Assembly (NCBI GenBank): GCA_947490625.1
Contig: CANLHC010000027.1
Coordinates: 1-8,549, forward strand
Direction of reading: 5' to 3'
Source: Candidatus Nanopelagicaceae bacterium
Lineage (GTDB): Bacteria > Actinomycetota > Actinomycetes > Nanopelagicales > Nanopelagicaceae
DNA length: 8,549 nt
The stretch's first letter is position 1, and each line of letters starts with the position of its first letter. The notes under the pieces are model-generated. The model ran no database searches. It was not told where the DNA came from and saw nothing but the letters and a program-made list of their open reading frames with translations. The position numbers and the translations under genes were made by a program. This document shows, piece after piece, positions 1 through 6,444 of this stretch.

Positions 1-766
1 CCCACGTCGCACTTGCTTGTACTGGTGAGATCGCAAGAGAAAGTTCATGGCCATGTAGTGGATAGCCCATCTCTGTTCTTAACGTGTCTCGCGCTCCAAG
101 GCCGCACACTAAACCTTCAGCTTTGAGGACATGTTCGGAAAGTAAATCCCACATTGCGGCAACATCAGCACGCAACGGGATGATCTCAAACCCATATTCG
201 CCTGTGTACCCGGTGCGGCAAAGAATTGCGGGCATCTGTGCAATTGTGATTTCTGAAAACGCCATGTAATCCATCTCGCAGGAGACACCTAGATTCTTGA
301 GGACTGTTGCTGACAGTGGGCCCTGGAGAGCAATGACTCCATAATCTTCATGCAGATTCTCAATGGTGACAGAATCTGGCGCGTTCGCTTGCAAATTCCT
401 CACCACATCATGAGTGTTCGATGCGTTAGGAACAAGGAAAAAATCAGTCTCACTCTTACGGTAGATAATCACATCATCGATAACTCCCCCTTCCGGATTA
501 CAGAGAAGGGTGTATTGAGCATGGCCATCAGAAATTCGATTGAGATCGTTGGTAAACATACTGTTGAGAAAATTTAAAGAGCCAACACCCTTGACGCTCG
601 CCTTGCCCAGATGCGAAACATCAAAGAGTCCAACACGTTCGCGCACAGCTGCGTGTTCAGCAAGGACACCTGAGGCGGGATACTCAATAGGCATCAACCA
701 GCCACCAAAGTCAGCCATCTTCGCCTTCAGATCAAGATGGCGACTGTGCAAAGGTGAATTTTTCAT
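1..766 (-). CDS. gcvT: Aminomethyltransferase (glycine cleavage system T protein), partial, C-terminus outside the window
   Basis: The T protein takes the aminomethyl group carried on lipoylated GcvH and, with tetrahydrofolate, releases ammonia and makes 5,10-methylene-THF in the cytoplasm. The reading frame is open from an ATG at 766 to the window edge, giving 255 residues of a family usually about 360–370 long. Family signatures I can read are the N-terminal LHSRHLDL and FGGWLMPIEYP stretch (residues 6–30), GLFDVSHLGK (46–55), the GGVIDDVIIY segment with the conserved Asp pair at 97–98 (one being the folate-side catalytic Asp), ALQGP, RTGYTGEYGFEI, and GLGARDTLRTEMGYPLHGHEL near the edge. 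It is transcribed away from pepA. There is no clear Shine–Dalgarno sequence; a TAGGTT box ends six bases before the ATG, which fits a leaderless transcript. The identification is firm; the start is probable. Confidence 0.95.
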   Translation of the reverse strand, partial: MKNSPLHSRHLDLKAKMADFGGWLMPIEYPASGVLAEHAAVRERVGLFDVSHLGKASVKGVGSLNFLNSMFTNDLNRISDGHAQYTLLCNPEGGVIDDVIIYRKSETDFFLVPNASNTHDVVRNLQANAPDSVTIENLHEDYGVIALQGPLSATVLKNLGVSCEMDYMAFSEITIAQMPAILCRTGYTGEYGFEIIPLRADVAAMWDLLSEHVLKAEGLVCGLGARDTLRTEMGYPLHGHELSLAISPVQASATW

Positions 767-833
767 CCCATCAACCTACACTTAAGGGGCTCGGAATCCA
801 GCCCAGAAAACTCCGTACCTTTGAAAGGCATTT
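767..833. promoter_or_regulatory. Divergent gcvT/pepA intergenic promoter region
   Basis: These 67 bp separate two divergently transcribed genes, so both promoters probably lie here or just inside the 5' ends. On the minus strand TAGGTT (778–773) matches the TAnnnT -10 pattern and ends six bases before the gcvT ATG. On the plus strand TACACT (777–782) also matches TAnnnT, and the two boxes share the TA at 777–778. No good TTGACA-like -35 is visible for either. TAnnnT is short and frequent by chance, so the boxes are tentative; the region's promoter role rests mainly on gene orientation. Confidence 0.45.
823..828 (+). promoter_or_regulatory. Ribosome binding site that decides the pepA start
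   Basis: GAAAGG lies five bases before the GTG at 834 and seventeen bases before the in-frame ATG at 846. The spacing fits the GTG and not the ATG, so the four-residue longer protein is preferred. Confidence 0.55.
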
Positions 834-2354
834 GTGACTTCAACTATGACCGCTCTCTCACTCACCACAGCACTCAAAGATGACATTCTCGTAGTCGGTC
901 TCGCGCAAGGCACACCCGCTCGTAAGGGCGCTAAAGCCTCACTCGTCATTGAATCTGGAGAGCTAGCGCTAGATACAAAGAGCCTTGAAGATATTTTGAC
1001 GGATTTGGGTGCAACTGGAAGAGCTGACGAAGTCATTAAAATTCCAGGTAACTCAGTAAGACTTTTAGTATTTACTGGTCTTGGAAAATCATCGCAGCAG
1101 TATGGGCATGAAACGCTACGACGAGCTGCGGGTGCCGCTGCGCGCGTTCTTACCAACCAAAAATCTGCCACATTTGCGCTTCCTGTTCGCGGGATCCACG
1201 ATGTCTCTGCTGTTTCACAAGGTGCTGGCCTTGGCGCGTATCTCTTTAATGAATTTCGTAGCGATGAATCAGCGACAAGTACTTCACCACTAGCGTCAGC
1301 CAAAATTTATACTCCGCACGCCTCGAAGGCCGAATACAAAGCGGTTGCCGACGAAGCGTCTGTAATCACTCAATACACGCACCTTGCTCGCAACTTGATT
1401 AACACTCCCCCAAGCCATCTCAACCCTTCTACTTTCGCTGCTCGTATGGTTGATGAGGTAAAGGCAGCGGGCGGAGCACGTGCGGGACTCTCGATCACGG
1501 TGATGACCGAATCTGCACTTAAAAGTAAGGGCTACGGTGGAATTACAGCTGTAGGTCAAGGCTCTGCCAATCCTCCGCGCTTAGTTCGTATTTCTTACAC
1601 ACCCACTGGAAAAGTTAAGGCAGCAAAGAAGTACGCATTTGTTGGCAAGGGAATCACTTTTGATAGTGGTGGACTAGCCCTGAAGCCCGCTCTTGGTATG
1701 GAGGCGATGAAATCTGATATGAGCGGTGCTGCAGCGGTTTGTGCCGCAGTCCTGGCTATTGCAACGCTTAAATTACCGATCGCAATCGATGCCTGGGCTC
1801 CATTAGCAGAGAACATGGTCAGCGATAACGCAACCAGACCAAGTGACATCATCACAATCTACGGTGGAAAGACTGTTGAAGTTCTCAATCCTGATGCTGA
1901 AGGCCGCTTGGTTTTAGCTGATGCTCTGCAACGCGCCCAAGAAGAGACGAAGCTTGATGCAATTTTCGATATTGCCACATTGACGGGTGCGCAAGTTGTT
2001 GCACTCGGTACTCGTACAAGTGCAGTGATGACCAATAATCAAGCTCTTTCAGATGCATTCTTATCTCTCGCGGAAAAAACTGGCGAACTATTTTGGCCAA
2101 TGCCTTTGCCGAGCGAGCTACGCGCATCACTTGATTCACCCGTTGCAGATCTAGCAAATATTGGTGACCGAATGGGCGGAATGCTTGTCGCCGGAATATT
2201 CTTGAAAGAATTTGTAGCCGATGAACTTCCATGGCTCCATCTCGATATTGCAGGCCCTGCATACAACGACCGCAGCCCACACGGGTATACCCCCGTCGGT
2301 GGCACCGGTATTGGTGTCAGATCACTGATTGCCATTGCTCAAGAACAAATCTAG
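834..2354 (+). CDS. pepA: Leucyl aminopeptidase, M17 family (cytosol aminopeptidase)
   Basis: This is a two-metal exopeptidase that removes N-terminal residues from peptides in the cytoplasm; family members are typically hexamers. The product is 506 residues, normal for M17. The N-terminal domain (about 1–170) is poorly conserved, as is usual. The catalytic domain carries VGKGITFDSGG (270–280), MKSDMSGAAAV (292–302) and NPDAEGRLVLADAL (352–365). By analogy with E. coli PepA the metal ligands are K272, D277, D295, D354 and E356, and the catalytic pair is K284 and R358; all are present. The signature normally reads NTDAEGRL, and here Thr is replaced by Pro at 353. GTG 834 is chosen over ATG 846 because of GAAAGG five bases upstream. 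It is divergent from gcvT and 145 bp upstream of lpd. E. coli PepA also binds DNA, but nothing here shows that role. Confidence 0.96.
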   Translation: MTSTMTALSLTTALKDDILVVGLAQGTPARKGAKASLVIESGELALDTKSLEDILTDLGATGRADEVIKIPGNSVRLLVFTGLGKSSQQYGHETLRRAAGAAARVLTNQKSATFALPVRGIHDVSAVSQGAGLGAYLFNEFRSDESATSTSPLASAKIYTPHASKAEYKAVADEASVITQYTHLARNLINTPPSHLNPSTFAARMVDEVKAAGGARAGLSITVMTESALKSKGYGGITAVGQGSANPPRLVRISYTPTGKVKAAKKYAFVGKGITFDSGGLALKPALGMEAMKSDMSGAAAVCAAVLAIATLKLPIAIDAWAPLAENMVSDNATRPSDIITIYGGKTVEVLNPDAEGRLVLADALQRAQEETKLDAIFDIATLTGAQVVALGTRTSAVMTNNQALSDAFLSLAEKTGELFWPMPLPSELRASLDSPVADLANIGDRMGGMLVAGIFLKEFVADELPWLHLDIAGPAYNDRSPHGYTPVGGTGIGVRSLIAIAQEQI

Positions 2355-2461
2355 GGTGAGGCGGGCCCGTGCGAGCCTTAGGTGTTATCTCGCTCGCATT
2401 CTGAGATTGCACCCCAGCGTCAGTTAGTCATTGAGCGTTCAGGCTGGCAAGATAAGGGTGT

Positions 2462-2475
2462 AGACCTAGGGGTCT
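2462..2475. promoter_or_regulatory. Small perfect dyad just upstream of the lpd ribosome binding site
   Basis: AGACC-TAGG-GGTCT is a five-base-pair perfect inverted repeat with a four-base loop. A flanking T2461/G2476 could add a wobble pair in RNA. It ends seven bases before the AAAGGAG ribosome binding site, so it could be an operator half-site pair or a leader hairpin. It has no T tract, so it is not an intrinsic terminator. A dyad this short can arise by chance. Confidence 0.3.
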
Positions 2476-2482
2476 GGTGAGA

Positions 2483-2489
2483 AAAGGAG
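2483..2489 (+). promoter_or_regulatory. Ribosome binding site supporting the GTG start of lpd
   Basis: AAAGGAG is a strong match to the anti-Shine–Dalgarno sequence and sits ten bases before the GTG at 2500. That GTG also places the Rossmann glycines at residues 10–15, as expected for the family. Confidence 0.7.
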
Positions 2490-2499
2490 TGCAACTTCT

Positions 2500-3867
2500 G
2501 TGCCTGATGTCGATCTAGTAATTCTCGGCGGTGGAAGTGGTGGCTATGCAGCTGCCTTGAGAAGTGCCCAGCTCGGACTCTCTGTTGTGCTGATCGAGGC
2601 GGATAAGCTCGGCGGCACATGTCTGCATCGCGGATGTATCCCAACTAAGGCCCTGCTTCACGCCGGCGAGGTGGCAGATACTGCTCGCGAATCATCAAAT
2701 TTTGGTATCAACACCACCTTGAACTCAATCGACATCAACGGTGTGAACTCTTACAAAGATGGTGTCATCGCAAAGCTCCATAAAGGCTTACAAGGTCTTG
2801 TAAAACATCGTGGCATCACATACGTCGAAGGATATGGAAAGCTCGTATCGAATAATACGGTTGAAGTAAATGGCACCCGATACACCGGCAAGAACGTAAT
2901 TTTGGCTACAGGTTCATATGCAAGAACTCTCCCTGGTTTAGAAATTGATGGCAAGCGCGTCATCACATCAGATCACGGAACTAAACTCGATTACATTCCA
3001 AAGAGCGTCATCGTCCTAGGCGGCGGTGTTATTGGTTGTGAGTTTGCTTCAGTATGGAAATCATTTGGCTCTGAGGTAACAATCATCGAAGGTCTGCCGC
3101 ACCTCATCGCGCTAGAAGATGAATCCTCGTCAAAACTTCTCGAACGCGCATATCGCAAACGTGGAATCAACTTTGAACTAGGGACTCGTTTCAAATCGCA
3201 CACCGTCACGGCCGATGGAGTAACCGTCGAACTTGAAGATGGTCGAACATTTAGCGCTGAACTTCTCTTAGTTTCGGTGGGACGTGGCCCTACTTCTGCA
3301 AATCTTGGTTATGAAGAGCAGGGCATCACAATGGATCGTGGATATGTCATCGTGGACAATAAATGTCGCACAAACGTGCCTGGTATTTGGGCAGTCGGTG
3401 ATCTCATTCCTACTCTCCAGCTCGCTCACGTTGGCTTCCAAGAGGGAATACTTGTCGCTGAAGAGATCGCAGGGCTTAATCCTCGTCCAATAAATTATGA
3501 CGGAGTTCCACGCGTGACATACTCAGAGCCTGAGGTTGCATCCGTTGGTTTATCAACAGCTCAGGCAAAAGAGCGCGGCCATGACGTTGTTGAACTTACC
3601 TACGACCTCGCTGGAAACGGTAAGGCACAAATTCTTGGTACTGCAGGTTCGATCAAACTTGTGAGCCAGAAGAATGGGCCTGTTCTTGGAATTCATATGG
3701 TTGGTTCGCGCGTCGGTGAACTTCTTGCTGAAGCGCAGCTAATCTTTAATTGGGAAGCTACGGCAGATGATGTTGCGCCGTTGCTTCATGCACATCCAAC
3801 AATGTCTGAAGCTATGGGCGAAGCGCACATGGCTCTAGCCGGCAAACCGCTTCACGCACACGGGTAA
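2500..3867 (+). CDS. lpdA: Dihydrolipoyl dehydrogenase (E3)
   Basis: E3 reoxidises dihydrolipoamide on lipoylated E2 or GcvH and passes the electrons through FAD to NAD+. The product is 455 residues, typical length. Visible in order: the FAD Rossmann motif GGGSGG (10–15), E33 at the end of the second strand, the redox-active disulfide in [13 protein letters not shown] with C41 and C46, the NAD-binding motif GGGVIG (174–179), the second FAD motif VGD (299–301) followed by PTLQLAH, and the C-terminal dimerisation domain ending in HAHPTMSE, where H432 and E437 form the catalytic dyad. CLHRGC, rather than the common CLNVGC, is the variant seen in many actinobacterial E3s. The start is GTG with AAAGGAG ten bases before it. 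sucB begins 13 bp after the stop, so the two are surely co-transcribed. As the only E3 seen here it may serve pyruvate and 2-oxoglutarate dehydrogenases and glycine cleavage alike (inference). Confidence 0.97.
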   Translation: MPDVDLVILGGGSGGYAAALRSAQLGLSVVLIEADKLGGTCLHRGCIPTKALLHAGEVADTARESSNFGINTTLNSIDINGVNSYKDGVIAKLHKGLQGLVKHRGITYVEGYGKLVSNNTVEVNGTRYTGKNVILATGSYARTLPGLEIDGKRVITSDHGTKLDYIPKSVIVLGGGVIGCEFASVWKSFGSEVTIIEGLPHLIALEDESSSKLLERAYRKRGINFELGTRFKSHTVTADGVTVELEDGRTFSAELLLVSVGRGPTSANLGYEEQGITMDRGYVIVDNKCRTNVPGIWAVGDLIPTLQLAHVGFQEGILVAEEIAGLNPRPINYDGVPRVTYSEPEVASVGLSTAQAKERGHDVVELTYDLAGNGKAQILGTAGSIKLVSQKNGPVLGIHMVGSRVGELLAEAQLIFNWEATADDVAPLLHAHPTMSEAMGEAHMALAGKPLHAHG

Positions 3868-3872
3868 GGGGA
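3866..3872 (+). promoter_or_regulatory. sucB ribosome binding site overlapping the lpd stop codon
   Basis: AAGGGGA begins inside the lpd TAA (3865–3867) and lies eight bases before the sucB ATG. The overlap suggests translational coupling of E3 and E2. Confidence 0.6.
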
Positions 3873-3880
3873 AAATAGAA

Positions 3881-5551
3881 ATGACATTTTCAGTAAAGAT
3901 GCCAGCACTTGGCGAAAGCGTCACTGAAGGTACCGTTACTCGCTGGCTTAAGAACGAAGGCGACCACATCAACGTCGACGAGCCGCTGCTCGAAGTATCA
4001 ACTGACAAAGTAGATACTGAAATCCCATCACCTGTTTCCGGAACTCTTTCCAAGATACTTGTTCCCATCGATTCAACGGTTGCTGTCGGTGCAGACCTTG
4101 CACTCATCGAAGATGGTGCTGCGCCTGTTGCTGCTGCGCCTGTTGCTGCAGCGCCTGTTGCGCAAGCACCTGCAACTCCAGTAGTTGCCGCTCCGGTTGC
4201 GCAAGCACCTGCAGCTCCAGCAAATGGAACAATTATTTCAATGCCAGCTCTTGGTGAGAGCGTTACCGAAGGAACTGTCACACGATGGTTAAAGAATGTG
4301 GGCGACAGCGTTGCAGTCGATGAAGCACTCCTTGAAGTATCTACCGATAAGGTCGATACAGAGATTCCTTCACCGGTTGCAGGAACTCTCATTTCAATCG
4401 ATGTCCCAGTCGATTCCACAGTTCCTGTTGGTGCCCGACTTGCCGTTATCGGTGGGGCAGGACAAAGTGCACCCGCGGCAGCTCCAGCGCCGGTTGCGCC
4501 AGTTGTTGCTGCGCCAGTTGTACAAGCTCCCGTAGCACCAGTTGTCGTTGCACCAGTTGTACAAGCTCCCGTAGCACCAGTTGTTGTTGCGCCAGTTGTA
4601 CAAGCTCCTGTTGCACAACCAACAGATTCCTATGTCACTCCAATTGTCAGAAAACTTGCTTCAGAACTAGGCGTTAATCTTTCTTCGATCAAGGGATCGG
4701 GAATCGGTGGTCGAGTTCGACGTGAAGATGTTGAGGCTGCAGCCAAACCTGCAGCAGTGGCTGCGCCAGTTGCTTCGGCTTCACCGGCTACTTCTTCACC
4801 AGTGCGATCAGCGCCCGTCATGAGTACATCGCCTCTTCGCGGTACTACTGTGACAATGTCTCGCCTTCGTAAGGTGATTGCCGCTCGTATGCTCGAATCT
4901 CTTGCAGTTTCTGCACAGTTAACAACAGTGATTGAAGTTGATGTAACAAAGGTCGCTCGACTACGTGATCGCGCTAAGGCGTCATTTGAAGCACGCGAAG
5001 GAGTCAAACTCTCCTTTCTTCCATTCTTTGCTGTCGCAGTATGTGAGGCCCTTAAGCAACACCCAGTACTGAACTCATCAGTTGAAGGTGATCAGATTAT
5101 TTATCATGGTGCAGAGCACCTCGGTATTGCAGTAGATACCGAAAGAGGGTTACTTGTTCCGGTTATTCAAAATGCCGGAGATCTCAATATGGGTGGTGTT
5201 GCTCGCAAGATAGTAGATCTCGCAGCACGCACACGTGATAACAAGGTAAATCCAGATGAACTCAGTGGTGGAACATTTACCATTACCAATACAGGTTCAC
5301 GAGGTGCACTCTTTGACACACCAATTATCAATCAACCACAGGTTGCGATTCTTGGTCTTGGCGCAGTTGTAAAGCGCCCAATGGTCGTGCGCGGTGAAGA
5401 TGGTGGAGAGACAATTGCCATCCGTTCCATGGTCTATCTCGGACTTTCTTATGATCATCGTGTTGTAGACGGAGCAGATGCTGCTCGCTTCCTTGTCACT
5501 CTCAAAGAGCGACTCGAGGGCGGCGCATTCGAATCTGACCTAGGTCTCTAA
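3881..5551 (+). CDS. sucB: Dihydrolipoamide acyltransferase (E2) with two lipoyl domains
   Basis: E2 forms the core of a 2-oxoacid dehydrogenase complex and moves the acyl group from lipoamide to CoA. Domains in order: lipoyl domain 1 (about 3–78, lipoyl-lysine K43 in STDKVDT), an Ala/Pro linker (79–116), lipoyl domain 2 (117–192, K157), a repetitive Ala/Pro/Val linker (193–248), a peripheral E1/E3-subunit-binding domain (about 251–288, with [13 protein letters not shown]), another linker, and the catalytic domain (about 318–556) with [13 protein letters not shown] and the active site DHRVVDG (H526, D530). All catalytic residues are present; length is 556. Genes like this are annotated sucB, but in actinobacteria the related E2 (M. 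tuberculosis DlaT, C. glutamicum AceF) serves pyruvate dehydrogenase, so the succinyl label is uncertain. No E1 gene lies in the window. It follows lpd by 13 bp and overlaps the next gene. Confidence 0.95.
   Translation: MTFSVKMPALGESVTEGTVTRWLKNEGDHINVDEPLLEVSTDKVDTEIPSPVSGTLSKILVPIDSTVAVGADLALIEDGAAPVAAAPVAAAPVAQAPATPVVAAPVAQAPAAPANGTIISMPALGESVTEGTVTRWLKNVGDSVAVDEALLEVSTDKVDTEIPSPVAGTLISIDVPVDSTVPVGARLAVIGGAGQSAPAAAPAPVAPVVAAPVVQAPVAPVVVAPVVQAPVAPVVVAPVVQAPVAQPTDSYVTPIVRKLASELGVNLSSIKGSGIGGRVRREDVEAAAKPAAVAAPVASASPATSSPVRSAPVMSTSPLRGTTVTMSRLRKVIAARMLESLAVSAQLTTVIEVDVTKVARLRDRAKASFEAREGVKLSFLPFFAVAVCEALKQHPVLNSSVEGDQIIYHGAEHLGIAVDTERGLLVPVIQNAGDLNMGGVARKIVDLAARTRDNKVNPDELSGGTFTITNTGSRGALFDTPIINQPQVAILGLGAVVKRPMVVRGEDGGETIAIRSMVYLGLSYDHRVVDGADAARFLVTLKERLEGGAFESDLGL
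3887..4114 (+). other. Lipoyl domain 1 of the E2
   Basis: Residues 3–78. The lipoate attachment site is K43 within STDKVDT. By hand alignment 57 of 76 positions are identical to lipoyl domain 2. Confidence 0.9.
4118..4162 (+). repeat. Three 15-bp repeats coding AAPVA in the first E2 linker
   Basis: Residues 80–94 read AAPVA three times. The underlying codons are close variants of GCTGCGCCTGTTGCT. This is a flexible, swinging-arm linker between the lipoyl domains. Confidence 0.8.
4229..4456 (+). other. Lipoyl domain 2 of the E2
   Basis: Residues 117–192, with the attachment lysine K157. It shares two uninterrupted identical blocks with domain 1: 19 residues starting at M121 and 17 residues starting at L150. 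Confidence 0.9.
4511..4615 (+). repeat. 39-bp tandem repeat (2.7 copies) in the second E2 linker
   Basis: Copies begin at 4511, 4550 and 4589; each encodes [13 protein letters not shown], and the third stops after nine residues. Copies 1 and 2 differ at only two of 39 bases (GCG/GCA and GTC/GTT), so the duplication is recent or kept uniform by slippage or recombination. The period is a multiple of three, so changes in copy number keep the frame. Confidence 0.9.
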
Positions 5552-6444
5552 TGTCAGTACTCCCTCAGCGCATAGCGATCACCGGTGCATCCGGTTTGAT
5601 CGGTAGCGCCCTTGTTGGCCATCTCAAAAGCGAGGGCCATACAGTTCAACGCTTAGTGCGTCGTTTACCTGTCTCTTCCGATGAAATTCAATGGGATCCA
5701 ACTACCGGATATGTAGATACAGATGCCCTTGCTGGCGTGGATGCAGTTATACATCTTGCAGGAGTGGGTGTTGGCGATAAACGATGGAACAAGAAATATA
5801 AGGCGCAGATTCTTAATTCGCGTTTACTTGGAACCGAAGCGATTGCAAAGGCAGTTGCGCAAGTACAACCTCAGGTTTTTATCTCAGCAAGTGCAATTGG
5901 GTGGTACGGAGAATCCGGAAATCGCGGTGTAACAGAAGCAGATCGCGCTGGAGATGATTTTCTTGCCGCTGTTTGTCGCGAGTGGGAAGCTGCAGCAGAT
6001 TTAGCTACTGGTGTCCGTACCGTGAAACTTCGTACAGGTCTTGTTCTTGATCCAACCGGTGGCGCACTTGGAAAAATGTTGCCACTCTTTAGGTTCGGCT
6101 TAGGCGGAAAGCTCGGTTCTGGAAAACAATGGTGGTCCTGGATTACTCTCCATGATGTTATTCGCGCGATTTCCTTTGCGCTCGAGAAACCAATTTCTGG
6201 ACCGATCAATGTGGTCTCACCCAACCCAGTTACAAATCAAGAATTTACATCGGCGTTGGCTCGCGCAATGCATCGACCTGCAGTCTTTCCAGCTCCTGCT
6301 ATCGCACTCAAGATCGCACTTGGTGGGTTTTCGTCAGAAGTTTTGGGATCCAAGAAGGTGATCCCACAGAAACTTATTGATGAAGGATTCACTTGGGATT
6401 ACCCGCACGTGACTTCAGCACTCGTTGCCCTTATAGAGAATTAA
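5551..6444 (+). CDS. NAD(P)-dependent epimerase/dehydratase-like protein (TIGR01777/YfcH family)
   Basis: This is an extended short-chain dehydrogenase-like protein of 297 residues, the normal size for the TIGR01777 family, whose substrate is unknown. The Rossmann motif TGASGLIG is at 11–18, followed by the family marks QWDP (47–50), VIHLAGVGVGDKRWN (66–80), SASAIGWYGESG (112–123), KLRTGLVLDPTGGALGKMLP (159–178) and WSWITLHD (195–202). The C-terminal part (about 246–295, with GGFSSEVLGSKKVIPQKLIDEGF) matches the DUF1731 tail. No canonical YxxxK catalytic pair is evident after Y119. Relatives are sometimes mislabelled as the cell-division inhibitor SulA. Its ATG shares one base with the sucB TAA (TAATG), implying translational coupling; only a weak AGG lies upstream. 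M. tuberculosis Rv2216 sits at the same place after dlaT, so the link with E2 looks conserved. Confidence 0.9.
   Translation: MSVLPQRIAITGASGLIGSALVGHLKSEGHTVQRLVRRLPVSSDEIQWDPTTGYVDTDALAGVDAVIHLAGVGVGDKRWNKKYKAQILNSRLLGTEAIAKAVAQVQPQVFISASAIGWYGESGNRGVTEADRAGDDFLAAVCREWEAAADLATGVRTVKLRTGLVLDPTGGALGKMLPLFRFGLGGKLGSGKQWWSWITLHDVIRAISFALEKPISGPINVVSPNPVTNQEFTSALARAMHRPAVFPAPAIALKIALGGFSSEVLGSKKVIPQKLIDEGFTWDYPHVTSALVALIEN

Larger units (their letters stand above)
2355..2499. other. pepA–lpd intergenic region
   Basis: This 145-bp gap contains no credible ORF. It likely holds the end of the pepA transcript and the lpd operon promoter. Visible structure: TGCGAG (2370–2375) pairs with CTCGCA (2393–2398) across a 17-base loop but has no T tract; AGCGTCAG (2416–2423) is loosely repeated as AGCGTTCAG (2434–2442); and AGACC/GGTCT forms a tight dyad at 2462–2475. 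A weak TTGAGC (2431–2436) with TAAGGG (2453–2458), spaced 16 bases, is the best promoter-like pair I can find, and it is not strong. Confidence 0.4.

Noticed and set aside
84..785. Plus-strand frames at 84–269, 350–577 and 540–785
   Set aside because: They are antisense to gcvT, which has strong family motifs throughout this stretch.
846..848. ATG as the alternative start of pepA
   Set aside because: GAAAGG is 17 bases away from it but five bases from the in-frame GTG at 834, so the GTG is the better start.
782..1303. A 173-residue minus-strand open frame opposite the pepA N-terminal half
   Set aside because: It lies antisense to a well-supported M17 gene, has no recognisable domain and has a composition typical of a reverse-strand shadow.
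2370..2398. TGCGAG/CTCGCA dyad as a pepA terminator
   Set aside because: The stem is six pairs with a 17-base loop and is followed by ATTCTGAG rather than a T tract, so it does not meet the criteria for an intrinsic terminator.
3835..4419. A 194-residue minus-strand frame rich in Ala, Gly, Thr and Ser
   Set aside because: Its repeats are the reverse complement of the Ala/Pro linkers and duplicated lipoyl domains of sucB, which fully explain the long open frame.
3881..4456. Fusion or misassembly as the cause of the repeated lipoyl domain
   Set aside because: Two or three lipoyl domains are normal in actinobacterial E2s, and the copies differ at most synonymous sites, which rules out an assembly duplication.
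4394..4618. A minus-strand frame with striking LYNW/NNW repeats
   Set aside because: The periodic Tyr/Asn/Trp pattern is simply the antisense reading of the 39-bp APVVQ linker repeat; there is no independent evidence of coding.
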